From positions 4,468,001 to 4,532,000 of the forward strand of contig NZ_CP107929.1 in assembly GCF_036017915.1 (NCBI RefSeq): a stretch of DNA of 64,000 nt, given 5' to 3'. Below the pieces are notes generated by a model. The model made no database searches. It saw nothing but the letters and a program-made list of their open reading frames with translations, and had not been told where the DNA came from. Below, in pieces: positions 8,267 to 15,945 of this stretch. The stretch comes from Micromonospora sp. NBC_00421. GTDB lineage: Bacteria > Actinomycetota > Actinomycetes > Mycobacteriales > Micromonosporaceae. The translations under genes and the position numbers were made by a program. Position 1 is the first letter of the stretch. Every line of letters starts with the position of its first letter.

Positions 8267-9442
8267 GTCCCCAGCCTCCTCCGTCAGGATCTCGCCCGCG
8301 GTCTCTTCGCTCATCTCCGCCGCAAGCGCGTCCGGGTCGATGTGCTCCAGCGCCTCTGCGACCGCTCTCAGGATTCCGGCGTCGACCTGCGGTAGCAGGT
8401 GGCCGTAGATCCCGTCCGTGACCGCGATGGAGCTGTGCCCGAGGCGCTGGGAGATGGCCGACAGCGGCACGTTCGCCGAGATCAACCACGCCGCCTGGGT
8501 GTGCCGCAGGTCGTGGATGCGCAACCCGCCGAACCCGGCCGCCGACGTCCATTCCAGCCAGCCCCGCCGGAAGTTCCGTGACCGCACCGGCTTGCCCGTC
8601 GGCGTGGCGAATACCAACTCGTCGCGCCCCTTGTCGACGACCAGCGGCGCCAGCGCCTGCGCGACCTTCGGTGTGAACGTCACCGTTCGTCGGCCCCTCG
8701 CGGTCTTCGGCGTGCCGAAGATGAGCGACCCGTCGGACATCTCGTGCATCGCCCGGACGACGGTCAGCCGACCGCCGAGCACGTCAAGGTTCTTGAGCTG
8801 CAGTCCCACTGCCTCGCCCCACCGCAGCCCGGTCGACACGAGCAGCAGCACCAGGGGCCGCCAGTGCTCCGGCACCGCGGCGTGCAGCCGGCCCACCTCG
8901 GGCTCGGTCAGGAACCGCATCTCCCGGGGCACCAGCTCGGGCAGCTTCGTGTCCCCGCACGGATTGGTGCGGATCTTCCTGGCCTGCACGGCCGCCTTCA
9001 TCAGGCTGTGTAGCAGTCCGTGGCACGACCGGGTGGTCTTCGCCGACAGCGGGCGGCGCGCCCACTTGCCCGGCCGTTCGAGATCCGGCAAGCCGGCCAT
9101 CAGCTTGCTGATCCACGCTTGGATGGCCAGGTTGTCAACCTCGTCCAGGGCGAGGTGTCCGAGCAGCGGCACGATGTGCATGCGCACCCGGGAGCCCTCC
9201 GACTGGCGGCTGGTCGGCTTAAGCCCGGTCTCGTGGCCCGGCCACCACTGCCCCACCCACTCGGCAACAGTGAGCTTCCCGGCCCGAGGGTCGATGAAGT
9301 CGCCGCGTAACCGGTCGGCTTGCAGAGTGGTAAGCCGCTTCTTGGCCGAGGTCTTGTTGGGCCACCCCTTCTCCAGGGTGACCTTCTTGCCTCCCACCAG
9401 GTCCCTGATGCGGTAGGTCGGGCCGTTCTTCTCGATCCACAC
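8252..9442 (-). CDS. int: Tyrosine-type site-specific integrase
   Basis: This 396-residue recombinase performs phage integration and excision at tRNA-His. An N-terminal arm-binding region (about 1-60) is followed by a SAM-like core-binding domain (about 65-165, LTVAEWVGQWWPGHETG) and the catalytic domain. Active-site residues are visible: Arg in STGLRWGE, His-x-x-Arg in HDLRHTQAAW, His in LGHSSIAV and the Tyr nucleophile in TDGIYGHL. It points toward attL and ends about 100 bp from the core. The repressor gene lies 7 bp upstream on the same strand, so the two may be co-transcribed during lysogeny. Confidence 0.96.
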   Translation of the reverse strand: MWIEKNGPTYRIRDLVGGKKVTLEKGWPNKTSAKKRLTTLQADRLRGDFIDPRAGKLTVAEWVGQWWPGHETGLKPTSRQSEGSRVRMHIVPLLGHLALDEVDNLAIQAWISKLMAGLPDLERPGKWARRPLSAKTTRSCHGLLHSLMKAAVQARKIRTNPCGDTKLPELVPREMRFLTEPEVGRLHAAVPEHWRPLVLLLVSTGLRWGEAVGLQLKNLDVLGGRLTVVRAMHEMSDGSLIFGTPKTARGRRTVTFTPKVAQALAPLVVDKGRDELVFATPTGKPVRSRNFRRGWLEWTSAAGFGGLRIHDLRHTQAAWLISANVPLSAISQRLGHSSIAVTDGIYGHLLPQVDAGILRAVAEALEHIDPDALAAEMSEETAGEILTEEAGDVGER

Positions 9443-9449
9443 GCTGCGG

Positions 9450-9863
9450 TCAGCCTCGTCGGAACAGGTCGATCATCCGTCGAGTGTCCTCCAGGGCTGC
9501 GGCCTTGTCGCGCTCTCGACGTTCGAGGATGAGCGCGATGATCCTCTCGCGCATCTCCTCGGTGAGCTGAGGGTCCGTCCGCACAAGATGGATCTCCTCA
9601 TCGAGGATGACCGGGTCTGCCGGCTCGGTGGTCGGCTCGCCTCCAGCCAGGATCGCGTCGATGCTCCCTGGCTGCCAGCCGAGTGCGCGCTCGATACCGG
9701 CGTAGTTGTGCTCGGCGGTGCGGCGGGCACCTGTTTCCGCGTTAGACCAGGTAGCCCTGTCTATACCTGCTGCCTGAGCGGCCTTGCTGGCACTGAGACC
9801 GCGCTCCAGACGTCTGGTCCTGATCAGATTCGCCAGCCGTTCGCGCTGACCCAGTTCATCCAT
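9450..9863 (-). CDS. XRE-family phage repressor
   Basis: A 137-residue protein starts at ATG 9863 (MDELGQRERL). An HTH_3 domain fills residues 6-65 (LANLIRTRRLERGLSASKAA, then IDRATWSNAETG). A C-terminal helical segment is rich in E and R (TEEMRERIIALILERRERDK). A longer in-frame ORF from 10112 would overlap the divergent control region and the Cro-like gene, so it is rejected. Position beside int and divergent from a small HTH gene is the standard immunity layout. It probably binds the TTCAGCA sites at 9936-9977. Confidence 0.85.
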   Translation of the reverse strand: MDELGQRERLANLIRTRRLERGLSASKAAQAAGIDRATWSNAETGARRTAEHNYAGIERALGWQPGSIDAILAGGEPTTEPADPVILDEEIHLVRTDPQLTEEMRERIIALILERRERDKAAALEDTRRMIDLFRRG

Positions 9864-9893
9864 GCGGCACAGTGTGCCAGCGGAATCCGGCTG

Positions 9894-9923
9894 ATCATAG
9901 CCGTACGTTGCACGACACCTGAC
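9894..9923 (-). promoter_or_regulatory. Repressor promoter
   Basis: Reading leftward, TATGAT (9899-9894) is a near-consensus -10 box placed about 30 bases before the repressor ATG. A weak -35 (TCAGGT or GTCAGG) lies 17-18 bases upstream. The operators lie 13 or more bases beyond the -35. Confidence 0.55.
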
Positions 9924-9935
9924 CGTTCGACCGAA

Positions 9936-9977
9936 TTCAGCAGAGTTCAGCATCATGCGTTGCGGAACCCTGCTGAA
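9936..9977. promoter_or_regulatory. Immunity operator cluster (three TTCAGCA sites)
   Basis: TTCAGCAG at 9936-9943, TTCAGCA at 9946-9952 and the inverted CTGCTGAA at 9970-9977 lie between the divergent repressor and Cro-like genes. The outer copies form an inverted repeat. The third copy sits between the -35 and -10 boxes of the rightward promoter, so occupancy would block early transcription. Confidence 0.65.
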
Positions 9978-9989
9978 TGTGGCTAGAGT
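9960..9989 (+). promoter_or_regulatory. Rightward early promoter
   Basis: TTGCGG (9960-9965) and TAGAGT (9984-9989) are separated by 18 bases. The expected start of transcription is about 9996, the A of the first ATG, so the first mRNA would be leaderless, a common arrangement in actinobacteria. Confidence 0.6.
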
Positions 9990-9995
9990 TGCCGC

Positions 9996-10238
9996 ATGAT
10001 GAACCCACGGCCCGCCGCCGTCGAAATCGACGGCGCGAAGCTCAGAGAGCTTCGCCAGCTCAGGGGCGAAACGCTGGCCGAGTTCGCCGCGAGCTGCGAT
10101 ATCAGCCTCCAATACCTGTCCCAGGTCGAGCGGGGTGACCGCCCCCGCGTCTCCCCGCCCGTGTACGCCCGGATCTGCCGGACGCTCCGGCTCACCGGTC
10201 CCCGGCAGCGCCGAACCCTGCTGAAGGCTGCGGCATGA
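9996..10238 (+). CDS. Cro-like XRE HTH protein
   Basis: An 80-residue protein that is almost entirely one HTH_3 domain: AKLRELRQLRGETLAEFAAS, then CDISLQYLSQVERGDR. The tail is basic. No ribosome site precedes the ATG and the -10 box is 6 bases away, so translation is probably leaderless. It is first in the rightward early operon and probably competes with the repressor for TTCAGCA sites. Its own last codons contain another copy of the operator block (10213-10225). Confidence 0.85.
   Translation: MMNPRPAAVEIDGAKLRELRQLRGETLAEFAASCDISLQYLSQVERGDRPRVSPPVYARICRTLRLTGPRQRRTLLKAAA
10213..10225. promoter_or_regulatory. Repeated operator block inside cro 3' end
   Basis: GAACCCTGCTGAA is an exact copy of 9965-9977, which contains the third operator half-site. 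It could be a downstream operator allowing looping or roadblock repression. Confidence 0.45.
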
Positions 10239-10450
10239 GCGGGCAGGCGTTCCTCAACATGCAGCAGCTCGCCGACCGGTACGGCGTGTCCAAGGAGTGG
10301 GTGAAGATCCGCGTCAAGCGGCGCGAGATCCCGTTCACCCGACTGCCCGGCGGTCGGCTCGTCCGGTTCACCGCCGAGCAGGTTGCACAGATCGATCAGC
10401 TCGCCACTCCCGAACCGGCCCTCAATGGTCCGTTGGGGCGTGCGGCGTGA
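10235..10450 (+). CDS. Excisionase-like small HTH protein
   Basis: This 71-residue protein overlaps the cro stop by 4 bases (ATGA). It has the MerR/AlpA-type winged-helix pattern of phage excisionases: MQQLADRYGVSKEWVKIRVK, then IPFTRLPGGRLVRFTAEQV. It probably bends DNA at the attachment sites (see the phased repeats at 8216-8242) or acts as an early regulator. Family assignment is fair; the excision role rests on context. Confidence 0.7.
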   Translation: MSGQAFLNMQQLADRYGVSKEWVKIRVKRREIPFTRLPGGRLVRFTAEQVAQIDQLATPEPALNGPLGRAA

Positions 10451-10917
10451 TCACCATCGACCGGCGCCGGCTTCGCGCCTTCATCACCCAGGTCGACAGC
10501 ACGGCCGGCCCCGAGGGCTGCTGGCTCTGGCGCGGCAGCAGCGACCAGGACGGCTACGGCCGGTTCGGCAAGCAGGCCGAGGGTGCCCACCGGGTGGCCT
10601 ACGAGCTGATGGTCCGGCCGATCCCCGAGGGCCTGCACGTCGACCACACCTGCCACAACGCCGACACGACCTGCCCCGGTGGGGTCGGCTGCCGGCACCG
10701 GCTGTGCGTCAACCCGGCGCACCTGGAGGCGGTGACGCAGCGGGACAACCTGCTGCGCAGCCGCCACACGATGCCGCACCACAACGCGGCGAAGACCTGC
10801 TGCCCGCAGGGCCACGAGTACACGCCGGCGAACACATACACCCGGCGGACCGCGAAGGGCTACGCGCGGCGCGAATGCAAGACGTGCCGGCGCGACCGGG
10901 TCGCTGCCGCCGCCTGA
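10447..10917 (+). CDS. HNH endonuclease
   Basis: A 156-residue protein from GTG 10447, overlapping the previous stop. The start MITIDRRRL is chosen over upstream in-frame codons that lie inside the previous gene. The first half is an HNH homing-type fold: GCWLWRGSSDQDGYGRF, HRVAYELMVRPIPEG, HVDHTC and CVNPAHLEAVT. Two Cys pairs follow (CCPQGHEY and CKTCRR), an HNH-associated zinc module. It may be a free-standing homing endonuclease. A hairpin follows the gene. Confidence 0.88.
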   Translation: MITIDRRRLRAFITQVDSTAGPEGCWLWRGSSDQDGYGRFGKQAEGAHRVAYELMVRPIPEGLHVDHTCHNADTTCPGGVGCRHRLCVNPAHLEAVTQRDNLLRSRHTMPHHNAAKTCCPQGHEYTPANTYTRRTAKGYARRECKTCRRDRVAAAA

Positions 10918-10928
10918 CACACGACAGA

Positions 10929-10954
10929 GCCCCTACCGCACCACCGGCAGGGGC
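10929..10954 (+). terminator. Hairpin after HNH gene
   Basis: GCCCCT...AGGGGC with further pairs inside (CCG/CGG, one mismatch) lies 12 bases after the HNH stop. It could attenuate transcription into the following early operon. Confidence 0.5.
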
Positions 10955-10983
10955 CCCACGCAACGGACAACAGAGGAGTCCAG

Positions 10984-11787
10984 ATGCACCCCGAAAGCTA
11001 CACGACCACCCCGGCGGCCGAGCCGGCCCGGGACCTGACCGCCGCCACCGGCCTGATCCGCCGCCTGTACGCCGCAGGCTGGGAGGGCGACTACGTCACC
11101 CCCGTGCACCTCGGCACCGAGTACGCCGTGCATCACGGCACGGGCCGGCGGCTGACCGCGCTGGTCGACCGCGACGGCCAGGTGGCGGAGCTGCGCATCG
11201 CCGGCGGCCTGACCCTCGACCAGGCGGTCGGCGCGGTGGACGCCGCCGGCTTTGCCCCGACCGCCGACCCGCAGCCGTCCGGCCGCCTGCTGGCCGCTGT
11301 CCGCGAGGTGATCGCCGCCGGGCACCTGGATCCGGCGGACGGCGGTGACGTCGAGGCCGTCCAGGGTGAGGCGCACGCCCGGCTGGTCGCCGCGTACGAG
11401 GCGGTCACCGGCGGGGCGGCCGACACGTCGCCGGACTACTGGACGGGGCTCGCCGCCGACGTGCACGCCGCCGCCGACCGGATCGCCGCCCTCGCCGGCA
11501 CCAGTCGCCAGCCGACCAGCGTCACGCTGGACATCACGGTCACGGACCCCGACAACACCGACCTCACCGCCGTCGCCCTGGGTGAGCGCCTCGCCGAGGG
11601 CTTCGCGGGCGGCCAGCTGACCGTCGAAACCGTGAGCCTCTCCTCGGGAGGCCGGGTCCACCAGGTGCGGACCAGGGTCGGCGCGCTGCGGGTGGAGGCC
11701 GACACGTACCTGCCGGGCGAGCTGGCCGCCGCGCAGGCCCGGATCGCCGAGCTGGAGGCGCAGCTCGCCGCCGGGGGCACCCGGTGA
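10984..11787 (+). CDS. Phage protein of unknown function (267 aa)
   Basis: ATG 10984 has AGAGGAG 5 bases upstream, so this is probably the first strongly translated gene after the hairpin. I do not recognise the family. The middle contains VTLDITVTDPDNTDLTAVAL and GRVHQVRTRVGALRVEADTY, suggesting a small beta-rich domain, and the end is a short coiled-coil (AAAQARIAELEAQLAA). It heads a run of genes that overlap by 1-4 bases up to about 17.1 kb, the early operon. Confidence 0.7.
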   Translation: MHPESYTTTPAAEPARDLTAATGLIRRLYAAGWEGDYVTPVHLGTEYAVHHGTGRRLTALVDRDGQVAELRIAGGLTLDQAVGAVDAAGFAPTADPQPSGRLLAAVREVIAAGHLDPADGGDVEAVQGEAHARLVAAYEAVTGGAADTSPDYWTGLAADVHAAADRIAALAGTSRQPTSVTLDITVTDPDNTDLTAVALGERLAEGFAGGQLTVETVSLSSGGRVHQVRTRVGALRVEADTYLPGELAAAQARIAELEAQLAAGGTR

Positions 11788-12182
11788 GCCCGGCGCAGTT
11801 GGCCGCCGACCCGACGCCCGACCCGGACCTGCCGCCGGTGCGCCCCCTCGGCCCGATCCCGGGCACCGGCGGTCGGCCCGGCCCCGACTACGCCGACCCG
11901 ACCGGGCTGCGCTACGACCGCGCCGACACCGTCGACACCGTGCCGACCGAGGTGCCGGCCGGGGTCGACGGCTGGACCGTCACCGGCCGCACCGACCCCC
12001 CGCCCACCCTGGCCGACCTCGGCCTCACCGCCGACCCGGTCGCCCTCGTGGTGTCGCTGCGGAAGCAGATCGACGCGTTGACCGCCGACGCCGACGCACT
12101 GATCGCCGGCATGACGGCCGAGGAGCGGGCCGACCTGGCCCAGTACGACCGGCCCACCCGGCACCTGAGGAGCGCCGCCTGA
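11784..12182 (+). CDS. Phage protein of unknown function (132 aa)
   Basis: GTG 11784 overlaps the previous stop by 4 bases. The N-terminal half is Pro/Asp/Gly-rich and probably disordered. The C-terminal half is helical (LVVSLRKQIDALTADADALI, MTAEERADLAQY). No family is recognised. It overlaps the next start by 1 base, so translation is coupled to the PAPS-reductase-like gene. Confidence 0.65.
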   Translation: MSPAQLAADPTPDPDLPPVRPLGPIPGTGGRPGPDYADPTGLRYDRADTVDTVPTEVPAGVDGWTVTGRTDPPPTLADLGLTADPVALVVSLRKQIDALTADADALIAGMTAEERADLAQYDRPTRHLRSAA

Positions 12183-13054
12183 TGCTCAAGCTGCTGTCCC
12201 TCGGCGCCGGTGTGCAGTCCACCGTCCTGGCCCTGATGACCGCCGACGGCACCCTGCCCCGGGTCGACGCCGCGATCTTCGCTGACACCGGGTGGGAACC
12301 CGCCACGGTCTACCGGCACCTGGACCGGCTCGCGGTGGTGCTCGACGCGGCCGGCATCCCGCTGCACCGGGTCAGCAACGGCAACCTCCGTGCCGACAGC
12401 CTCGACCCCGCCCACCGGTACGCCAGCATCCCGTACTTCGTCCGGAACCCGGACGGCTCCGACGGCATGGGCCGTCGGCAGTGCACCGCCGAGTACAAGC
12501 TGGCCCCGATCGGCCGGAAAGCCCGGGAGCTGCTCGGTGCTCAGCCCCCGCACTTCCGCAGGGTGCCGAAGGGTGCGGTCGCCGAGCAGTGGATCGGTTT
12601 CTCCACCGACGAGATCAGTCGGGTGTCCGACCGGGACGGCGTGTCCTACATCCGGCGGCGGTACCCGCTGCTGGAGCTGGGCATGTCCCGCAAGGACTGC
12701 CAGCGGTGGCTGACGGCTCGGGGGTGGGGGAACACCGCCAAGAGCGCCTGTGTCGGTTGTCCGTTCCACGGCAACGCCCAGTGGCGGGACCTTCGCGACA
12801 ACCACCCCAGCGAGTGGGCTGACGCGGTCGCGTTCGACGAGGCGATCCGCAAGGGCGGAGCACGGGGGCTGCCGCTCAACGGTGAGGCGTTCCTGCACCG
12901 CTCGCGGGTGCCGCTGTCGGCCGCCCCGATCGACCGGGTGACCCGACGGGAGTGGGCTGACCGGTCGCCGGACATCTTCGACGCGCTTGCCGAGCTGGGC
13001 GACCCCGACGGCTGCTCGCCGTACGGCTGCCGCTCAGGAACGGCGGTGGCGTGA
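12182..13054 (+). CDS. PAPS-reductase-like ATP pyrophosphatase
   Basis: This 290-residue protein starts with LLSLGAGVQSTVLALM, the PP-loop (SxGxxS-type) of the adenine nucleotide alpha-hydrolase fold, then FADTGWEPATVYRHL. A Cys-containing active region (GMGRRQCTAEYKLAPI) and a Cys pair with His (KSACVGCPFHGNAQW) follow. The pattern matches phage PAPS-reductase homologues related to DndC-type enzymes. Phage versions have been suggested to act in nucleotide or DNA modification, but no other modification gene is recognisable here. It adenylates an unknown substrate by inference. Confidence 0.85.
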   Translation: MLKLLSLGAGVQSTVLALMTADGTLPRVDAAIFADTGWEPATVYRHLDRLAVVLDAAGIPLHRVSNGNLRADSLDPAHRYASIPYFVRNPDGSDGMGRRQCTAEYKLAPIGRKARELLGAQPPHFRRVPKGAVAEQWIGFSTDEISRVSDRDGVSYIRRRYPLLELGMSRKDCQRWLTARGWGNTAKSACVGCPFHGNAQWRDLRDNHPSEWADAVAFDEAIRKGGARGLPLNGEAFLHRSRVPLSAAPIDRVTRREWADRSPDIFDALAELGDPDGCSPYGCRSGTAVA

Positions 13055-13272
13055 TGCCGAGCCTCGACCGCCTCGACGCCGGCATGCACACCGCCCGGGT
13101 GTCCGCCGCCGAGCAGGACCGCATCCACCGCGAGCAGCGGCAGGCCGACGCCCGCCGGTGGCTGCTCGACCGCGGCCACGCCGACATCGCCGAGATCCTC
13201 GGCCTGACCGAGCCGGCCGTCCCCGTCAAGCGGGGGCGGTCCCGGGTCGGCGGCAGCAGGCGGGCCGCCTGA
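13051..13272 (+). CDS. Small phage protein of unknown function (73 aa)
   Basis: GTG 13051 overlaps the previous stop by 4 bases. It is helical and charged (AAEQDRIHREQRQADARRWL) with a basic tail (VKRGRSRVGGSRRAA). The segment RGHADIAEILGLTEPAV may form a helix-turn-helix. Function unknown. Confidence 0.65.
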   Translation: MMPSLDRLDAGMHTARVSAAEQDRIHREQRQADARRWLLDRGHADIAEILGLTEPAVPVKRGRSRVGGSRRAA

Positions 13273-13406
13273 TGGCCGACGACCTGCGCACCCTCGCCGC
13301 CCTCACCGCCATCGTCACCGTCTGCCTGGCCCTCTGGGCGCTGGCCTACCTGGTGCTGGACGTGGTGTGGACCTTCCTCCTCTTCCTGATGGGAGCAGCA
13401 GCATGA
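13272..13406 (+). CDS. Small single-span membrane protein (44 aa)
   Basis: ATG 13272 overlaps the previous TGA by one base. After MADDLRTLAAL the rest is one or two membrane helices (LTAIVTVCLALWALAYLVLD and VVWTFLLFLMGAAA). It is coupled by an ATGA overlap to the next gene. Function unknown. Confidence 0.6.
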   Translation: MADDLRTLAALTAIVTVCLALWALAYLVLDVVWTFLLFLMGAAA

Positions 13407-13759
13407 CCGACCTGACCCCCCGCGACATCCACGAGCTCGACCAGACCGCCGTCGCCGCGTTCGCCGACGTCGACGCCCTCGCCGCCGACCCGGAGACCGC
13501 CCGCCGGCTCGCCGAACGGGGGGAGGCCGTCTACGGCTTCGAGCTGACCCGCGATCTCCACAACACCCTCGACGGGCGTCCGATGAGCCTCGCCGGGTGG
13601 GCGGCGCTCGCCACCATCCGCCTGGTCCAGGCCCGCGCCGAGCTGGCCGAGGTGCGCGCCGAGCGGGACGCCATCCGGGCCGAGTTCGCCGAGTGGTGCG
13701 CGCTCACCACCGTCCGCCTCGTCGGCGGCGACGGCGACGCCGAGGCGGTGACCCGATGA
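13403..13759 (+). CDS. Phage protein of unknown function (118 aa)
   Basis: ATG 13403 overlaps the previous stop. It is acidic and helical with an E/R/A-rich coiled-coil near residues 70-95 (QARAELAEVRAERDAIRAEF). No family is recognised. It precedes the clamp-like gene with a 4-base overlap, so it may be co-translated with replication functions. Confidence 0.65.
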   Translation: MTDLTPRDIHELDQTAVAAFADVDALAADPETARRLAERGEAVYGFELTRDLHNTLDGRPMSLAGWAALATIRLVQARAELAEVRAERDAIRAEFAEWCALTTVRLVGGDGDAEAVTR

Positions 13760-14412
13760 GCCAGATCGTCACCACCACCGGCAGCCTCGCCAAGATCCTC
13801 GGGGCCGTCACCCCCTTCGTCAGCCGCGACGTCACCCTGCCCGCCCTCAACTGCGTGCAGCTCCGGGCCGGCGACGGCATCCTCACCGCCAGCGGCACCG
13901 ACCGGTACGTCATCGGCCACGCCCGCCAGCCCGCCACCGGCCAGCCTGTCGGCCCCCTGCACCTGGCCCGGTGGGACGCCAAGCGGCTGCGCCACGAGCT
14001 GGCCGCCTTCATCGAGGACCGGGAAACCGCCGCCGACGAGGCCACCATCACCCAGGACGGCGAGTTCCTCACGGTTACCTTCCGGGGCGTCACCATGCAC
14101 CTCCGGCAGGTCGAGGGCAAGAACTACCCCGACCTGGGGAAGATCCTCTCCGCGCTGCCCACCCGCGACGCGGAAGGGCTGCATGCGCCGGTTGGTCTGA
14201 CCCACCGAGTCATCCGCCCGCTGCTGAAGGCCGCCGAGCTGGACCCGTTCAACTCGCCACGGTGGACCTTCGACGGCCCTCGTAAGCCGGTCCGCGTCGA
14301 GATCGGCGACTGGTTCATCGCCGTGCTGATGCCGGTGAAGTTGCAGGGGGACGAGCAGCCGGTCTCCGTGGAGATGCCCGGCCACGCCGCAGCCGAGGCG
14401 GTGGCCCGGTGA
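13756..14412 (+). CDS. Sliding-clamp (DnaN)-like protein, shortened
   Basis: A 218-residue protein resembling part of the DNA polymerase III beta clamp: FVSRDVTLPALNCVQLRAGD, then GILTASGTDRYVIGHAR (the clamp motif around a T/S-D-R-Y), FLTVTFRGVTMHLRQVEG and NYPDLGKIL. A full bacterial clamp has three domains and about 370 residues; this has room for fewer than two. It could form a higher-order ring, or bind polymerase or clamp loader as a competitor. No phage DNA polymerase is seen, so host polymerase recruitment is plausible. Confidence 0.75.
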   Translation: MSQIVTTTGSLAKILGAVTPFVSRDVTLPALNCVQLRAGDGILTASGTDRYVIGHARQPATGQPVGPLHLARWDAKRLRHELAAFIEDRETAADEATITQDGEFLTVTFRGVTMHLRQVEGKNYPDLGKILSALPTRDAEGLHAPVGLTHRVIRPLLKAAELDPFNSPRWTFDGPRKPVRVEIGDWFIAVLMPVKLQGDEQPVSVEMPGHAAAEAVAR

Positions 14413-14837
14413 CGACCACCGACCCGAGCCCCGTCACCGCCTGGCATGCCCGCCCGCCGATTCACCGTCGCATCGCCGCCTGGCTCACCGGCCAGCAGCC
14501 GGCCGCCGACACCGTCGAGCACCGGGACGCCGACGAGACGTGGTCACCCATCGCCGACCTCAACGACACCGCCCCGGTCGGCCGGCACCACCCGGAAACC
14601 GTCCAGCGCGTCGACCGCAGCTACCGGCTGTCCCCGGCCGCCCTCCAGGCCGTTACCCGGGAAACCGCGCTCATCCCCGGCGGGCCGGGCGACGCCACCG
14701 GGCTGCTCAACACGCCCAACGTCGTGCGCCCCGCCCCGCCGCAGTGGCCCGGACCGGCCGGCGACACCAGCACGGTGCTCGCCGACCTGCGGGCCGCCCT
14801 GGGCGGGCCCGACGACACCACCGGCGGGCCCCGGTGA
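14409..14837 (+). CDS. Phage protein of unknown function (142 aa)
   Basis: GTG 14409 overlaps the clamp-like gene by 4 bases. It is largely low-complexity and Pro/Asp/Thr-rich, with no recognised domain; HARPPIHRRIAAWLTGQ near the start may be a short amphipathic helix. Likely an early-operon accessory protein. Confidence 0.6.
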   Translation: MTTTDPSPVTAWHARPPIHRRIAAWLTGQQPAADTVEHRDADETWSPIADLNDTAPVGRHHPETVQRVDRSYRLSPAALQAVTRETALIPGGPGDATGLLNTPNVVRPAPPQWPGPAGDTSTVLADLRAALGGPDDTTGGPR

Positions 14838-15112
14838 CGACCCCGCTGCTCTCCACGGAGTGCACCCAGTGGCGGGCCGGCCAACCGTGCCGGTCCACCA
14901 CCGGGGTCCGCCCCTACCTCACCGGCGCCGCCTGCCGCACGTGCCGGCCCGCCGGAGACCCGGCACCGCTGGCCCTGTGCCCGGTGTGCGGCGGCTACCT
15001 CGACCCCGCCGCCCGCGCCGGCCAGGACGGCACCCCCGACGTGTTCGACCGGCACCCCGGGTGCGAGGCCGGCGGACAGCAACTGCGACTCATTCAGGGA
15101 GGACGGCGGTGA
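14834..15112 (+). CDS. Cys-rich putative zinc-binding protein (92 aa)
   Basis: GTG 14834 overlaps the previous TGA. Cys pairs occur at CTQWRAGQPC, CRTCRPAG and CPVCGGYLD, with a His and Cys near the end (DRHPGC), which looks like one or two zinc knuckles. No family is recognised. It overlaps the RecE-like gene by 4 bases. Confidence 0.65.
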   Translation: MTTPLLSTECTQWRAGQPCRSTTGVRPYLTGAACRTCRPAGDPAPLALCPVCGGYLDPAARAGQDGTPDVFDRHPGCEAGGQQLRLIQGGRR

Positions 15113-15945
15113 GGTTCACCGACACGCCGGTCGTCGTCACCGAACCCGGCCTGCACCCGGCGATGCCCGACGCGGTGTACCACGCCGACCCGGTGCCCGC
15201 CGGCAGCCTGTCGTCGTCCGGCGCCAGGAAGCTGCTCGCCACCTGCCCGGCCCGGTTCGACTACGACCGCCGCAACCCGCCCGCGCCGTCCAAGGCGTTC
15301 GACGTGGGGCACGCCGCGCACCAGATGGTCCTCGGCACCGGCCCGCACCTGGAGGTCGTGCCGGGCGACCGGTGGGACACCAAGGTCGCCAAGGAGCACG
15401 TGAAGGCGGTCCGGGAGGCCGGCGGCATCCCCCTCAAGCAGGACACCTACGACCAGGTCACCGCGATGGCCGACGCGATCGCCGACCACCCACTCGCCAG
15501 CGCGCTGCTGACCAAGGGCGAGCCGGAGCAGTCCCTGTTCTGGGTCGACGACCGCACCGGCGTGTGGCGGCGGGCCCGCGCCGACTGGCTCCGGTCGGAC
15601 GCCATCGTCGACCTCAAGACCTGCGAAGAGGCCGACGCCGACCACATCACTCGGGCCGTCACCCGGTACGGCTACCACGGCCAAGCCGACTGGTACCAGG
15701 CCGGCACCGCCGCTCTCGGTCTCGGCGACCTGCCGTTCGTCTTCGTCTTCGTCGAGAAGGCCGCCCCGCACCTCATCCACGTCGTGCAGCTCGGCGAGGA
15801 CGAGCTGGCCGCCGGCCGCCGCATCAACGACCGGGCCATCGACCTGTTCGCCGAGTGCACCAGCACCGGCGACTGGCCGGGCTACCCGGCCGACATCACC
15901 ACCATCTTCCTTCCCCCCTACGCCCTCCGCGACCAGGAGTTCTGA
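15109..15945 (+). CDS. RecE-like PD-(D/E)XK exonuclease
   Basis: This 278-residue nuclease starts at GTG 15109. Features of the phage RecE/exonuclease VIII-like domain are visible: a front LSSSGARKLLATCPARFDY, DVGHAAHQMVLG, an acidic SDAIVDLKTCEEAD (the D...D-x-K-type core), and YHGQADWYQAG near the C-terminus. It would resect double-stranded DNA to give single strands for the annealing protein encoded 0.3 kb downstream. Together they form a RecET-type recombination pair. Confidence 0.85.
   Translation: MRFTDTPVVVTEPGLHPAMPDAVYHADPVPAGSLSSSGARKLLATCPARFDYDRRNPPAPSKAFDVGHAAHQMVLGTGPHLEVVPGDRWDTKVAKEHVKAVREAGGIPLKQDTYDQVTAMADAIADHPLASALLTKGEPEQSLFWVDDRTGVWRRARADWLRSDAIVDLKTCEEADADHITRAVTRYGYHGQADWYQAGTAALGLGDLPFVFVFVEKAAPHLIHVVQLGEDELAAGRRINDRAIDLFAECTSTGDWPGYPADITTIFLPPYALRDQEF

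Noticed and set aside
9864..10112. Longer N-terminus for the repressor from 10112
   Set aside because: It would code through the operators and antisense to cro; the HTH domain starts right after the ATG at 9863.
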